From the NCBI GenBank assembly GCA_963677935.2, contig CAXXEH010000003.1, positions 6,262,001 to 6,326,000 of the forward strand: a stretch of DNA of 64,000 bases, read 5' to 3'. Of the stretch, positions 45,941 to 54,990 are shown piece after piece (positions within the stretch are counted from its first letter, which is position 1; the number at the start of each line of letters is the position of its first letter). The position numbers and the translations under genes are program-made. This DNA is from JAAFHB01 sp963677935 (GTDB taxonomy: Bacteria; Bacteroidota; Bacteroidia; Bacteroidales; Prolixibacteraceae). The notes below the pieces were generated by a model. That model was not told the DNA's origin. It was given only the letters and a program-made list of their open reading frames with translations, and made no database searches.

Positions 45941-46804
45941 ATGGAGGTATATAAAGATGAATTGATGATTGAGGTTGATGAGATTAAGAAGATCATGGAT
46001 TTATGTTCAAATCTTTTTAGTATCAGGGCCTCATTTATCTATATTATTGACGATGAGCAATATACAAATGAAATCGCAGGAAACAATGGCGATTACCAAA
46101 ATTATTGCAGGATTATTCAGGAGGAATTGAAACACAAATGTATTGCCTGCGACCGTGATAAATTTAAGGAGGCCAATAATAAAAAGGAACCATTATTATA
46201 CCGATGTTACAATGGTTTATACGAAATGTACCTTCCTATATTTATTGAAAACTGTTTGGTAGGGTATTTACATTTTGGGCAGGTTAGGGCAGAACAAGAT
46301 TTCACGACGATTGCTGATGAATGTTCTCTCTATGAACACTCTAAAGTTGAGGAACTAGAAAAGAGCTACAATTCCATGAATATCATTCAAAAGGAAAAAC
46401 TTTTCCTCATTTCAGAACTTTTCCTCAAATTCTCAGATATCATTCTTAAAAATAAGCTTATTGAACTTAAAAAAGCCAAACTGGAATTTTACCTGAAAAA
46501 ATATGTTGAAGAAAACCTGACTAATTCCATTGATGTGAAATCTGCCGCTGAATTTGTTGGTCGGAGTCCATCGTTTGTCACCCATAAGTTTAAGGAAATT
46601 TACGGCAAAACTTTTCACGAATTCCTTAGCCAGGTAAGGGTCGAACATTCAAAAAAGCTCCTACGGAAATATTCAATCTCAGAGACATTCCAATTGTGTG
46701 GGTTCAAGAACCGCTACCACTTCAGCAAAGTATTTAAAAAAGCAGAAAGCATTACCCCGCATGAATATCAATTGTCGATTAATAAAGCTGGTTCATCGCA
46801 TTAA
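45941..46804 (+). CDS. AraC-family regulator with PocR sensory domain
   Basis: A 287-residue one-component regulator. The N-terminal PocR domain (about 8-160) includes KHKCIACDRDKF, YRCYNGLYEMYLPI and GYLHFGQVR, the Cys-containing ligand pocket typical of PocR. A linker helix leads to an AraC double helix-turn-helix (about 187-280: VKSAAEFVGRSPSFVTHKFK and FQLCGFKNRYHFSKVFKK). PocR domains bind small diols, hydrocarbons or related metabolites. It is divergent from the DegT/Gfo/APC/HAD/esterase operon, with about 290 bases between the starts, and most likely controls it. Confidence 0.9.
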   Translation: MEVYKDELMIEVDEIKKIMDLCSNLFSIRASFIYIIDDEQYTNEIAGNNGDYQNYCRIIQEELKHKCIACDRDKFKEANNKKEPLLYRCYNGLYEMYLPIFIENCLVGYLHFGQVRAEQDFTTIADECSLYEHSKVEELEKSYNSMNIIQKEKLFLISELFLKFSDIILKNKLIELKKAKLEFYLKKYVEENLTNSIDVKSAAEFVGRSPSFVTHKFKEIYGKTFHEFLSQVRVEHSKKLLRKYSISETFQLCGFKNRYHFSKVFKKAESITPHEYQLSINKAGSSH

Positions 46805-47163
46805 TGTGAAACTATCAATATGAAGATCAAATATCCGAAGATTAAAATATAAATCGCTGGACCTAAGTGCTTTTTTCAAAACTTATATTCAGTTGTTTAT
46901 GTCTTCGAGCCGATCGGTATAGCTAAGCAGTTTTCACCCGGCTATTTCATAGATTCCACCTGTTCCAAGTTGGTCTTCTTCGGCAGTAATACCAATTCGT
47001 GATTTACTTTTATGAAATGTTTGAGCGGGACTTTGAATATTTCTAATTGCGGGTTCTTTTCAATTTATCCGATCATTCCTGGAGGATTTTCCTGTAATTT
47101 AGTAAAACACTAGCAAATTATTTTCCCTCTTAAAAGGATTCAAAATTCATTACAAAAGCAACA
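46805..47163. other. Intergenic region, possible decayed coding sequence
   Basis: These 359 bases lie between the ends of the AraC gene and the HAD gene. On the minus strand, from about 47063 down to TAG at 46942, a frame reads EIFKVPLKHFIKVNHELVLL and ends EQVESMK; it has no start codon and no recognised family. It may be the tail of a lost gene. No hairpin terminator was found for either flanking gene. Confidence 0.3.
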
Positions 47164-47856
47164 TTAATATTCCCCGAAATACACGTGCTTTTCCAGGTCA
47201 TTCAATGAATGAATTTTTATGCAATCCGGAGCCCCATCAGTATATTTCCTGTCAAGCCAAATAGGCTTCATTCCGGCATTTAAACTTCCGACGTAGTCAA
47301 GTTGATAGGAATCTCCAATATAGATGCAATCTGATATCACTGTACCGGTTTGTCTGGATGCAAAATCAAATATCTCCTTATCAGGTTTTGAAAAACCAAC
47401 TTTTTCAGAAACGATTAAATATTTGAAATAAGGCAAAAGCCGGTTGTTTTTTAATTTGAATATTTGATCTGAATAGACTCCATTCGAGATAATCCCCAAT
47501 TTACCATGGCTTGATGACAATATTTCCAATGAAGAAATAGTATCATTAAAAGCTTTACATGAACGCAGGAAAAGTTGATGATACCGATGATATACTATCT
47601 GTGCTTTTTCAGCGGTAATTTGTTGACCAAATCTTTCCCAAAATTCCCTGATTCTGAGAATGCGCTGTTGACTAAGTGAAATTTCACCTTCAAAATAGAG
47701 TTTTAAAAATTTGTCGGTGATGGTTAACCACTCTCGATCGGAAATGGTCGTATTTTCGATTTTTAAAGCGTATTCAGAACATGTTTCCCGGATCGCATTT
47801 ACATGCGCCACTTCACTATTAATTAATGTGTCATCAATATCAAAAAAAATAACCAT
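47164..47856 (-). CDS. HAD-superfamily phosphatase (YjjG-like)
   Basis: A 230-residue HAD hydrolase. Motif I is VIFFDIDDTLINSE (Asp6, Asp8), motif II KLGIISNGV, motif III SEKVGFSKPDKEIF (Lys) and motif IV CIYIGDSYQLDYVG. The helical cap resembles YjjG-type nucleotidases or sugar-phosphatases. It starts 11 bases downstream of the GntR regulator on the same strand, so the two are probably co-transcribed, away from the SusCD locus. The exact substrate is unknown. Confidence 0.87.
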   Translation of the reverse strand: MVIFFDIDDTLINSEVAHVNAIRETCSEYALKIENTTISDREWLTITDKFLKLYFEGEISLSQQRILRIREFWERFGQQITAEKAQIVYHRYHQLFLRSCKAFNDTISSLEILSSSHGKLGIISNGVYSDQIFKLKNNRLLPYFKYLIVSEKVGFSKPDKEIFDFASRQTGTVISDCIYIGDSYQLDYVGSLNAGMKPIWLDRKYTDGAPDCIKIHSLNDLEKHVYFGEY

Positions 47857-47867
47857 GTCAAAATAAA

Positions 47868-48899
47868 TTAAAAGGTATTTCTTCTAATCAACTTAAAATT
47901 GCACCTGATTTTTCGGAACGATTTATCTAAAATCATTTTTGCAGCCAGTTCCCCCATCTGCTTAAAATCGGTGGAAAATACGGTTAATCCGTCTAAAATG
48001 ATTTCATTTATCGGTGATTCATTGTAGGAAATAATTCCAATGTCTTTTCCGATTTCGTAATCCTTTAGTCTGGCAATCTTCACAATTTCAATAAGTTCAG
48101 AATCAAGCTGGCTATTTAGAATCAAATAAACCTCTTTGTTCTGTATGATATTTGAATTCAGGTTTTTATGGATTTCGAAATTTATACGAAATTCAGAACA
48201 GAATTTTTTTATCCCTTTTTCGATAAGAGGGGCATATAAACTTCCAGGCATGGATATTACATTGAGTTTTTTAAATTCTCTTAATACATTAATTCCCTGT
48301 GTAAGACCATCATAAATATCCCGTTCAAAGTCCTGAAAAACTGAACCAAAATTGCCGGGTAACCCATCTACATGCCTATCGAGAAGAATTAATTTCCGAT
48401 TTGGTATTTTTTTTAAGGTTTTTATTACTCGTTCCTTTATTTGTGTTTGCAAAGGAAGATGGGCCGTTATGATATAGTAATCAAATTTATCCAAATTTTC
48501 TTCAATAAATTGCTCAAATAAAACGATGTCTTGATTGTGTAACCGGATGGTAACCTCCGAACATTCTCCAAGATATTCGGAAAATGAACTGAATAACACT
48601 TGCTTGTATGCACTGATTTTGTCAAAAAGCAGTAGGATTTTGTATCGCTTCTTTTCATTATTCATTATATAAAATCCTTTTCCTTGTGCCGCTTCAACTA
48701 TACCCATATTTCGTAAGATTGAATAGGCTTTCTTTACTGTTTCTTTCGAAATATTTAACTGGCTGGACAATTCATTCATTGACGGGATGAAATCACCATT
48801 GCGGAACTCTCCGGAATTCACCAGATTTTGTACTTCATGAATGAGTTGTTTATAGACAGGTACCTGATTGCCAAGTTCTATTTTTATTTTTGATTCCAT
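47868..48899 (-). CDS. GntR-type regulator with LacI-like sugar-binding domain
   Basis: A 343-residue transcription regulator. The N-terminal winged helix-turn-helix (about 10-75) has VPVYKQLIHEVQNLVNSGEF and PSMNELSSQLNISKETVKKAY. The remaining part (about 80-340) is a periplasmic-binding-protein/LacI-like effector domain (KLILLDRHVDGLPGN, IGIISYNESP, GELAAKMIL). Such hybrids sense a sugar and de-repress adjacent glycan genes. It is divergent from the SusC gene at 49063, and the palindrome at 48987-49030 lies between them. Confidence 0.9.
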   Translation of the reverse strand: MESKIKIELGNQVPVYKQLIHEVQNLVNSGEFRNGDFIPSMNELSSQLNISKETVKKAYSILRNMGIVEAAQGKGFYIMNNEKKRYKILLLFDKISAYKQVLFSSFSEYLGECSEVTIRLHNQDIVLFEQFIEENLDKFDYYIITAHLPLQTQIKERVIKTLKKIPNRKLILLDRHVDGLPGNFGSVFQDFERDIYDGLTQGINVLREFKKLNVISMPGSLYAPLIEKGIKKFCSEFRINFEIHKNLNSNIIQNKEVYLILNSQLDSELIEIVKIARLKDYEIGKDIGIISYNESPINEIILDGLTVFSTDFKQMGELAAKMILDKSFRKIRCNFKLIRRNTF

Positions 48900-48986
48900 A
48901 AAAGTTTTTTTATGATGTGGATTGTTAAGATTTTAAAAATATATATATCCTCTATTGCAAATTAAAGAATAATAATTTAATTTTGC

Positions 48987-49030
48987 ACCACACTACACCA
49001 CACATATATTATACTCTATTGTAGTGTGGT
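48987..49030. promoter_or_regulatory. Long-spaced palindrome, likely operator of the GntR/SusC divergent promoters
   Basis: accacactaca (48987-48997) and tgtagtgtggt (49020-49030) are perfect 11-bp inverted arms with a 22-base AT-rich spacer. Arm centres are 33 bp apart, about three helical turns, so both face the same side of DNA. The left arm is followed by a second accacac copy. It lies between the GntR regulator (start 48899) and SusC (start 49063), a natural repressor position. Confidence 0.65.
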
Positions 49031-49062
49031 ATATATTACAAAAATAATTATAATTTGAACGT

Positions 49063-52000
49063 ATGAAAAGAAATGATGAATCAAATGGATTTAAACAATT
49101 CAAAAGGAAAATCTGGTGTTCAATTTTTTTGATGTTATTTGTTTTTTACATGAACGGATTGGCTCAAAATGTTGTGATTTCGGGATTAGTCAAGAGTATT
49201 TCGGGAGAAACAATTCCCGGAGCGACTATTTTTGTTAAAGGCACAAACAAAGGAACTACAACGGATGCAGATGGTAAGTTTACGCTATCAGGAATACCGG
49301 CCAATTCCAAAGCAATGATTTTCTCATTTATTGGTATGAAGAGTCAGGAAGTTGTCATTGGGAATAAAACCAAATTCGTTATTACTCTCGAAGAAGAGAC
49401 TATTGGCCTCGAGGAAGTAGTTGCAATAGGTTATGGCTCAATGAAAAAAGCTGACATGACAGGATCTGCCGGATCTATTCAAACGAAGGATTTAGTTAAA
49501 GCTCCCGTTAAATCTTTTGATGAAGCGTTAGCAGGACGTATTGCAGGAGTCCAGGTTGTTTCGAATGATGGTCAGCCTGGTTCACTTCCCCAAATTATTA
49601 TCAGGGGGGCCAATTCTTTAACTCAGGACAATTCACCATTATACGTGATAGATGGTTTTCCCATCGAAGGGAATGATAATAATGCAATAAATTCGAATGA
49701 TATTGAGTCAATTGATGTATTGAAAGATGCCTCCGCAACTGCTATTTATGGAGCCAGGGGCGCTAATGGCGTAATCATGATCACCACTAAAAGAGGTAAA
49801 GAAGGGGCCCCGGTTATAAATTATAATGGCTACTATGGGATACAAAAAGTCACCAATAGAGTAGAAACGATGAGTCCATATGAGTTTGTCAAGCTTGAGA
49901 TGGAACGGAATTTTACAAATGCTACAGCTACTTACTTAACTAAGCCAGGCAGAACACTAGATGATTATAAAGAAATCAAAGGCATTGACTGGTTTGATTT
50001 ATGCCTTCAGTCTGCACCAATGAAAAACCATGACCTTTCTATTCGGGGAGGTAATGCCAATTCAAAATATTCGGTTTCCGGTTCTTATTTTGGGCAGGAA
50101 GGTGTTTTTATAAATACAGGATTCAGACGTTGGCAGGGAAGAATCACCCTTGACCAGGTAATTAACAGTAAGATGAGTTTTGGGGTGAATATTAATTACA
50201 GTGATATGAAAAATTTTGGTCTTGTAGCTGCTCAGGGAGGTGGTGGCGGAGGAACTGGAATTATGTATAGTACATGGACGTATCGTCCAGTATTCGAGGA
50301 AGATATTAATTTAGACGATGATTTAATGGATCCATCAGTCAACCCCGCATCTGATTATCGCACTAACCCATACCTGCAACTAAAGAATGAGCATAAGGAA
50401 GTATTCTCTTACAGCTTGTTGGCTAATACCTATTTTGACTATGCAATTAATAAAAATTTGAAGCTTCGGATTACCGGAGGGATCAATAAGGGGGAATCAC
50501 AAAGTGATGTATTTAACAATTCAAAAACAGCAACTGGTAATCCGGCATCAGCAGCATACAAAGGAATTAATGGGAACGAAACAATTTCAAATTCGATTAC
50601 TTATTCGAATGAGAACACGTTGACATGGACTAAAAAATTTAACAAAGATCACAGTCTGAATATAGTAGGTGGGTTCTCACAGCAAATGAGTCGTTCTGAA
50701 ATATTTGGTGGAACTGTTGTGATGATTACAAATGAAGCTTTAGGTATGGATGCTCTAGATGAAGGAAGTCCGACTCGTGTAACTGCCGGTAGTTCACTTT
50801 GGACATTGCAATCTTTTCTCGCACGAGCCAACTATAGTTATAAATCAAAATATCTTTTGACCACTTCAATGCGAATAGATGGTTCATCGAAATTGTCGCC
50901 GGAAAATAGGTGGGGATATTTTCCATCAGCAGCGCTCGCTTATAGAATTAGCTCTGAGCAGTTCATGAAAAAACTTGAATTTTTATCTGATGCTAAGATA
51001 AGAGTTAGTTATGGAGCTACCGGAAATAATAGGGTGAGTGATTTTGCATATACGTCCTCTATTTCATCTTCATACAACGACTATTCGTTTGGGAACGCGG
51101 TCCCATCCCCGGGTTCACGTTCAACAGCTCTGGGTAATGCAGCATTGAAATGGGAAACTACAAAACAATTTAATACAGGTATTGATCTTGGTTTTTTTAA
51201 AAACAGACTCACCTTTACTGGTGATTATTATTACAAGAAAACAAGTGACCTGTTGTTAAATGCTGATATTCCCTATTTGACCGGATATGCTTCAACCTAC
51301 AAAAATATTGGTTGCGTCTCTAATAGAGGTATTGAATTGTCTTTTACTTCTGTAAATATACAGGGTACTTATTTCAAATGGAATTCAAACTTCAATATCT
51401 CATTCAACAAAAATAAAGTACTCTCATTAGCTGATGGTCAGGAATCAATAATTTCCAATGGACTGACTGTTTCCCCATTGTATATAGCAAAAGTAGCTCA
51501 TCCAATATCGTTGTTCTACGGCGTTATAAGTGACGGTTTATATTCTTACGATGATTTTGATCAGTTAACCAGTGGAACTTATATTTTAAAAGCCAACCTT
51601 CCTACAAATGGAAATACGCGTTCTAATATCAGACCAGGTGATGCAAAATATAAAGACTTAAATGGAGACTTGGTTGTCAATGCTTTGGATTGTACTATTA
51701 TTGGTAATCCTAATCCGGATTTTATTGGAGGATTTAATAACAACTTTCAATACAAGGGTTTTGACCTGAGCTTGTTCTTTCAATTCTCTTATGGAAATGA
51801 TGTATACAATGTAAACAGAATCAGGTATGAGGGGGGAGCAGCTACTTCTGCTAGCAGTAATTTTTATGCCAGTTATTCTGACAGGTGGACATTAGAAAAC
51901 CCAAAAGGTACTTATCCCAGATTGTTGGGGATGGGTTCAGAGGCTTTCTATCCAAGTCGCAATGTTGAAGATGCATCTTTTTTAAGGTTGAAAACCGTTT

Positions 52001-52215
52001 CAATCGGCTATACCTTACCTTCAGCGCTATTGAAACGTCTGGATATTAAGTTGATAAGAATTTATGGTACTGCACAGAACCTTTATACATGGACGGGTTA
52101 TGGAGGGTCAGATCCTGAAGTCTCGACCCGAAATACTACATTAACACCGGGATTTGATTGGTCGCCATATCCCAGGGCTAAAAGTATAGTTTTTGGAGTA
52201 AATGCTACATTTTAA
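49063..52215 (+). CDS. SusC-like TonB-dependent transporter
   Basis: A 1050-residue outer-membrane transporter with signal peptide (about 1-35). It lacks the STN domain of the first SusC, fitting control by the GntR regulator rather than by a sigma/anti-sigma relay. A carboxypeptidase-D-like domain (about 37-115, VISGLVKSISGETIPGATI) is followed by the plug (about 125-245, with LKDASATAIYGARGANGVI) and the barrel, ending VFGVNATF. SusD begins 12 bases downstream. It imports the oligosaccharide handled by the enzymes downstream to 64000. Confidence 0.95.
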   Translation: MKRNDESNGFKQFKRKIWCSIFLMLFVFYMNGLAQNVVISGLVKSISGETIPGATIFVKGTNKGTTTDADGKFTLSGIPANSKAMIFSFIGMKSQEVVIGNKTKFVITLEEETIGLEEVVAIGYGSMKKADMTGSAGSIQTKDLVKAPVKSFDEALAGRIAGVQVVSNDGQPGSLPQIIIRGANSLTQDNSPLYVIDGFPIEGNDNNAINSNDIESIDVLKDASATAIYGARGANGVIMITTKRGKEGAPVINYNGYYGIQKVTNRVETMSPYEFVKLEMERNFTNATATYLTKPGRTLDDYKEIKGIDWFDLCLQSAPMKNHDLSIRGGNANSKYSVSGSYFGQEGVFINTGFRRWQGRITLDQVINSKMSFGVNINYSDMKNFGLVAAQGGGGGGTGIMYSTWTYRPVFEEDINLDDDLMDPSVNPASDYRTNPYLQLKNEHKEVFSYSLLANTYFDYAINKNLKLRITGGINKGESQSDVFNNSKTATGNPASAAYKGINGNETISNSITYSNENTLTWTKKFNKDHSLNIVGGFSQQMSRSEIFGGTVVMITNEALGMDALDEGSPTRVTAGSSLWTLQSFLARANYSYKSKYLLTTSMRIDGSSKLSPENRWGYFPSAALAYRISSEQFMKKLEFLSDAKIRVSYGATGNNRVSDFAYTSSISSSYNDYSFGNAVPSPGSRSTALGNAALKWETTKQFNTGIDLGFFKNRLTFTGDYYYKKTSDLLLNADIPYLTGYASTYKNIGCVSNRGIELSFTSVNIQGTYFKWNSNFNISFNKNKVLSLADGQESIISNGLTVSPLYIAKVAHPISLFYGVISDGLYSYDDFDQLTSGTYILKANLPTNGNTRSNIRPGDAKYKDLNGDLVVNALDCTIIGNPNPDFIGGFNNNFQYKGFDLSLFFQFSYGNDVYNVNRIRYEGGAATSASSNFYASYSDRWTLENPKGTYPRLLGMGSEAFYPSRNVEDASFLRLKTVSIGYTLPSALLKRLDIKLIRIYGTAQNLYTWTGYGGSDPEVSTRNTTLTPGFDWSPYPRAKSIVFGVNATF

Positions 52216-52227
52216 ATATTCAAGATT

Positions 52228-53910
52228 ATGAAAATAATATTTTATCCCTCATACACAAATCGGATGACATTAAAGCAATGTAGGTGTATATTTAATGAGT
52301 TGATTTGTAAAGTATTCTTGCAAGTAGACCTCAGGTGCAATCCATTTACAATCAATCAACTAAGACATATTTCGATTAAATTAGGTATGGTTCTTATATT
52401 TTTCTTTAGCAGTTCGATTATTTCCTCTTGTTCATTGGATACAGAGCCAGAGGATTTTATAGCACCGCAGTACTATTACAATACTGTAGCAGAATGTAAT
52501 TTGGCGCTTACAGCGATATACGATAAGATGGATTATAATTTTGGCAATCTTGTAAGTTGTCGTTTATGGGCTGATGACGAAATGTATTCAACTGGTACAC
52601 TTGGTCCCTGGTTGAATATCTATTATTCAAGTGATTCATTCATCAGTCAGTTTTGGCAATATCTTTATGATGGCATTGAAAGGGCAAATATGCTTTTAGC
52701 CAATATTGACAGGGCACAAATGAACGAAACTCAAAGCAAGCGCATAAAGGGGGAAGCCAAATTCTTAAGGGCTTATTATTACTTTCTTCTGGTACAAAAC
52801 TGGGGTGATGTTCCGTTAAAAACCTTGCCAACGGCCTCTGCATCTGATATCTATTATGTAAGGACGCCTGCATCTGAAGTATATAATTTTATTTTTAATG
52901 AGATGGTTGAGGCTGAAGGAATGGTCAGACCGATAACTGAATACGGGTATGCAGAAAGGGTATCGCAATCAGCGGTTCAGGGCATTTTGGCCAGAGTTTG
53001 CCTTTTTATGGCAGGGTTCCCGAACCGTCAGACAGAAAAGTACGGTGATGCTCTTAAGTGGTCAGAAAAAGTTATTCATTCCGGGATTCATTCCCTGAAT
53101 CCGGACTATGCACAAGTATTTATCAATATGATCCAGGATAAATACGATATCAAGGAAAGCATTTGGGAAATTGGGTATAAGACAACAGGAGCTACCGATT
53201 CCTATTTTGAACTTGGTGAAATCGGTAATCTTAACGGAATAACTCAGAATATTTTGGGGTATGGTATGGCTACTGGTAATTTTACGGTTCACTATTCACT
53301 TTGGAAAAAATATGATGCTACAGATGTCAGGCGCGACTGGGCGATTGCCCCTTTTTCCTACTACTATAATTCAACTCCCCCCCTCAAAGTCGTCTTTAAT
53401 ACTAATGTAGTAAATACTCCTAATATTGGCAAATTTCGAAGGGAATATGAACTGACCCCAGTTGCATCCCAGCAAAAAAGAGCAAACGGAACCAATTGGC
53501 CTCTTTTGCGTTATGCTGAAGTTTTATTGATGGCTGCCGAGGCAGAGAATGAAATTAATGGTCCAACAGCCAAAGCATTCCAATATCTGAACGAAGTAAG
53601 AAAACGAGCAAAAGCACCTCTCATTGAAGGTGTTTCAGGTAAAGAAGATTTCAGGACGATAATACAAGATGAAAGAAGCCGGGAACTCTGCTTTGAAGGA
53701 TTAAGAAAAATGGACCTAAAGCGGTGGGAGATTATGATTCCAACGATGAGAAATCTGGCAACTTATATTAGACAAATTGGTCCCAATGCTACCTATATAA
53801 GTCGTGCTGTTGTGGCTTGCGATAATGTTTCGGAACAACACTATTATTTCCCTATCCCTGTAAGAGAAATGAATTTGAACAAACTATTAACACAAAACCC
53901 TGGTTGGTAA
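52228..53910 (+). CDS. SusD-like nutrient-binding lipoprotein
   Basis: A 560-residue SusD-family protein. The lipoprotein signal MVLIFFFSSSIISSCSLD begins only at residue 54 (ATG 52387). The 53 residues before it are Cys-rich and not signal-like, so translation may really begin at 52387; the 52228 start is 12 bases after SusC. SusD landmarks are GEAKFLRAYYYFLLVQNWGD and DERSRELCFEGLRKMDLKRW. It captures oligosaccharide on the cell surface for SusC. Confidence 0.93.
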   Translation: MKIIFYPSYTNRMTLKQCRCIFNELICKVFLQVDLRCNPFTINQLRHISIKLGMVLIFFFSSSIISSCSLDTEPEDFIAPQYYYNTVAECNLALTAIYDKMDYNFGNLVSCRLWADDEMYSTGTLGPWLNIYYSSDSFISQFWQYLYDGIERANMLLANIDRAQMNETQSKRIKGEAKFLRAYYYFLLVQNWGDVPLKTLPTASASDIYYVRTPASEVYNFIFNEMVEAEGMVRPITEYGYAERVSQSAVQGILARVCLFMAGFPNRQTEKYGDALKWSEKVIHSGIHSLNPDYAQVFINMIQDKYDIKESIWEIGYKTTGATDSYFELGEIGNLNGITQNILGYGMATGNFTVHYSLWKKYDATDVRRDWAIAPFSYYYNSTPPLKVVFNTNVVNTPNIGKFRREYELTPVASQQKRANGTNWPLLRYAEVLLMAAEAENEINGPTAKAFQYLNEVRKRAKAPLIEGVSGKEDFRTIIQDERSRELCFEGLRKMDLKRWEIMIPTMRNLATYIRQIGPNATYISRAVVACDNVSEQHYYFPIPVREMNLNKLLTQNPGW

Positions 53911-53927
53911 CCTGTAAATAAAAAGTC

Positions 53928-54890
53928 ATGAAAAAGATAATATTTTCTATTGTAGTATACCTCTTCGTCATAGGAGGATGCAAAAAAGACATTGTTGAGA
54001 ATCCGAATTTCGATGTGACTGCATCAGATTCAATAAGCATTGTTGCCAAAGTTGGAAAACCGATAACTTTTAACCTTGACGGAAATCCGGATATCGTCTA
54101 TTTTTACTCAGGTGAACCCGGGAAAAGATACAAGTACGCTGGTCGGGTTTTTGCAATAGGAACACCGCAGTTGCAGTTTACTTCCCTGAGGGCAAACGGG
54201 AAACAGGAAGGTTCTTTGCAGCTTATGATATCCAGCGACTTTCCGGGCATCACTGTTGGAGGAGATAGTATTTCCAAGGCCGCTACGATCAAGAAAATCG
54301 CTGCCGCAACCTGGAGTGATATCACCAGCAGGGTCCTGCTTTCAACCGGTACAAGTACTGCTTCCGGAACCATCGACTTTTCAGAATTTGCCCAAAAAGG
54401 AAAGCCCGTATTTATTGCATTTAAATATCTCGCATTGGCCGGAACCATCCAAAACAAATGGACGATATCCGGTCTGATATTGAAGAATACCTTATCTGAC
54501 GGAACTGTATATACATTGGCAAATACAACAAATACTGCTATTACAAACTATGGTGTGGCGACAATTTATAGTCCTGGATGGGTATTTTATCCCATCACCA
54601 ATAACTATAGCTGGTTACTGTCATCCAATAATCTTATTATTACCGGAGCTGCTACTGCTGCTACGGCACTTGCTCCGGTAGAAGCTTGGACAATCATGGG
54701 ACCTGTTGATCTGAATAAAGTAAGCCCGGACATTGGATCTTTTCTGAAAGGACTCGATACGCGATTGAATAGTTATAGTTACACTTACAGCACAGCCGGT
54801 ACCTATACAGCCACTTTTGTCGGATCGGAAAATAATATTTATGGAAAAAAAGAGGTGGTTCGGCAAATCAACATAACAGTAAAGCCATAA
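53928..54890 (+). CDS. DUF5017-type surface glycan-binding lipoprotein
   Basis: A 320-residue lipoprotein (lipobox VIGGCKKD, Cys about 18). It occupies the SusE/F position directly after SusD (17-base gap). The segment IVYFYSGEPGKRYKYAGR is typical of DUF5017, which is found in surface proteins of Bacteroidota polysaccharide-utilization loci. The C-terminal part (about 180-320) is beta-rich and ends in an Ig-like strand pattern (GTYTATFVGSENN). It probably binds the polysaccharide outside the cell. Confidence 0.8.
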   Translation: MKKIIFSIVVYLFVIGGCKKDIVENPNFDVTASDSISIVAKVGKPITFNLDGNPDIVYFYSGEPGKRYKYAGRVFAIGTPQLQFTSLRANGKQEGSLQLMISSDFPGITVGGDSISKAATIKKIAAATWSDITSRVLLSTGTSTASGTIDFSEFAQKGKPVFIAFKYLALAGTIQNKWTISGLILKNTLSDGTVYTLANTTNTAITNYGVATIYSPGWVFYPITNNYSWLLSSNNLIITGAATAATALAPVEAWTIMGPVDLNKVSPDIGSFLKGLDTRLNSYSYTYSTAGTYTATFVGSENNIYGKKEVVRQINITVKP

Positions 54891-54990
54891 ATGAATAAAA
54901 TGAGCAATTATTCATCGGGATTATCTTTCCCATTTTCGCAGTGAAAGTGGAACATGTCGCTCGTTTTTAAGTTTGACTTAATAAATACCA

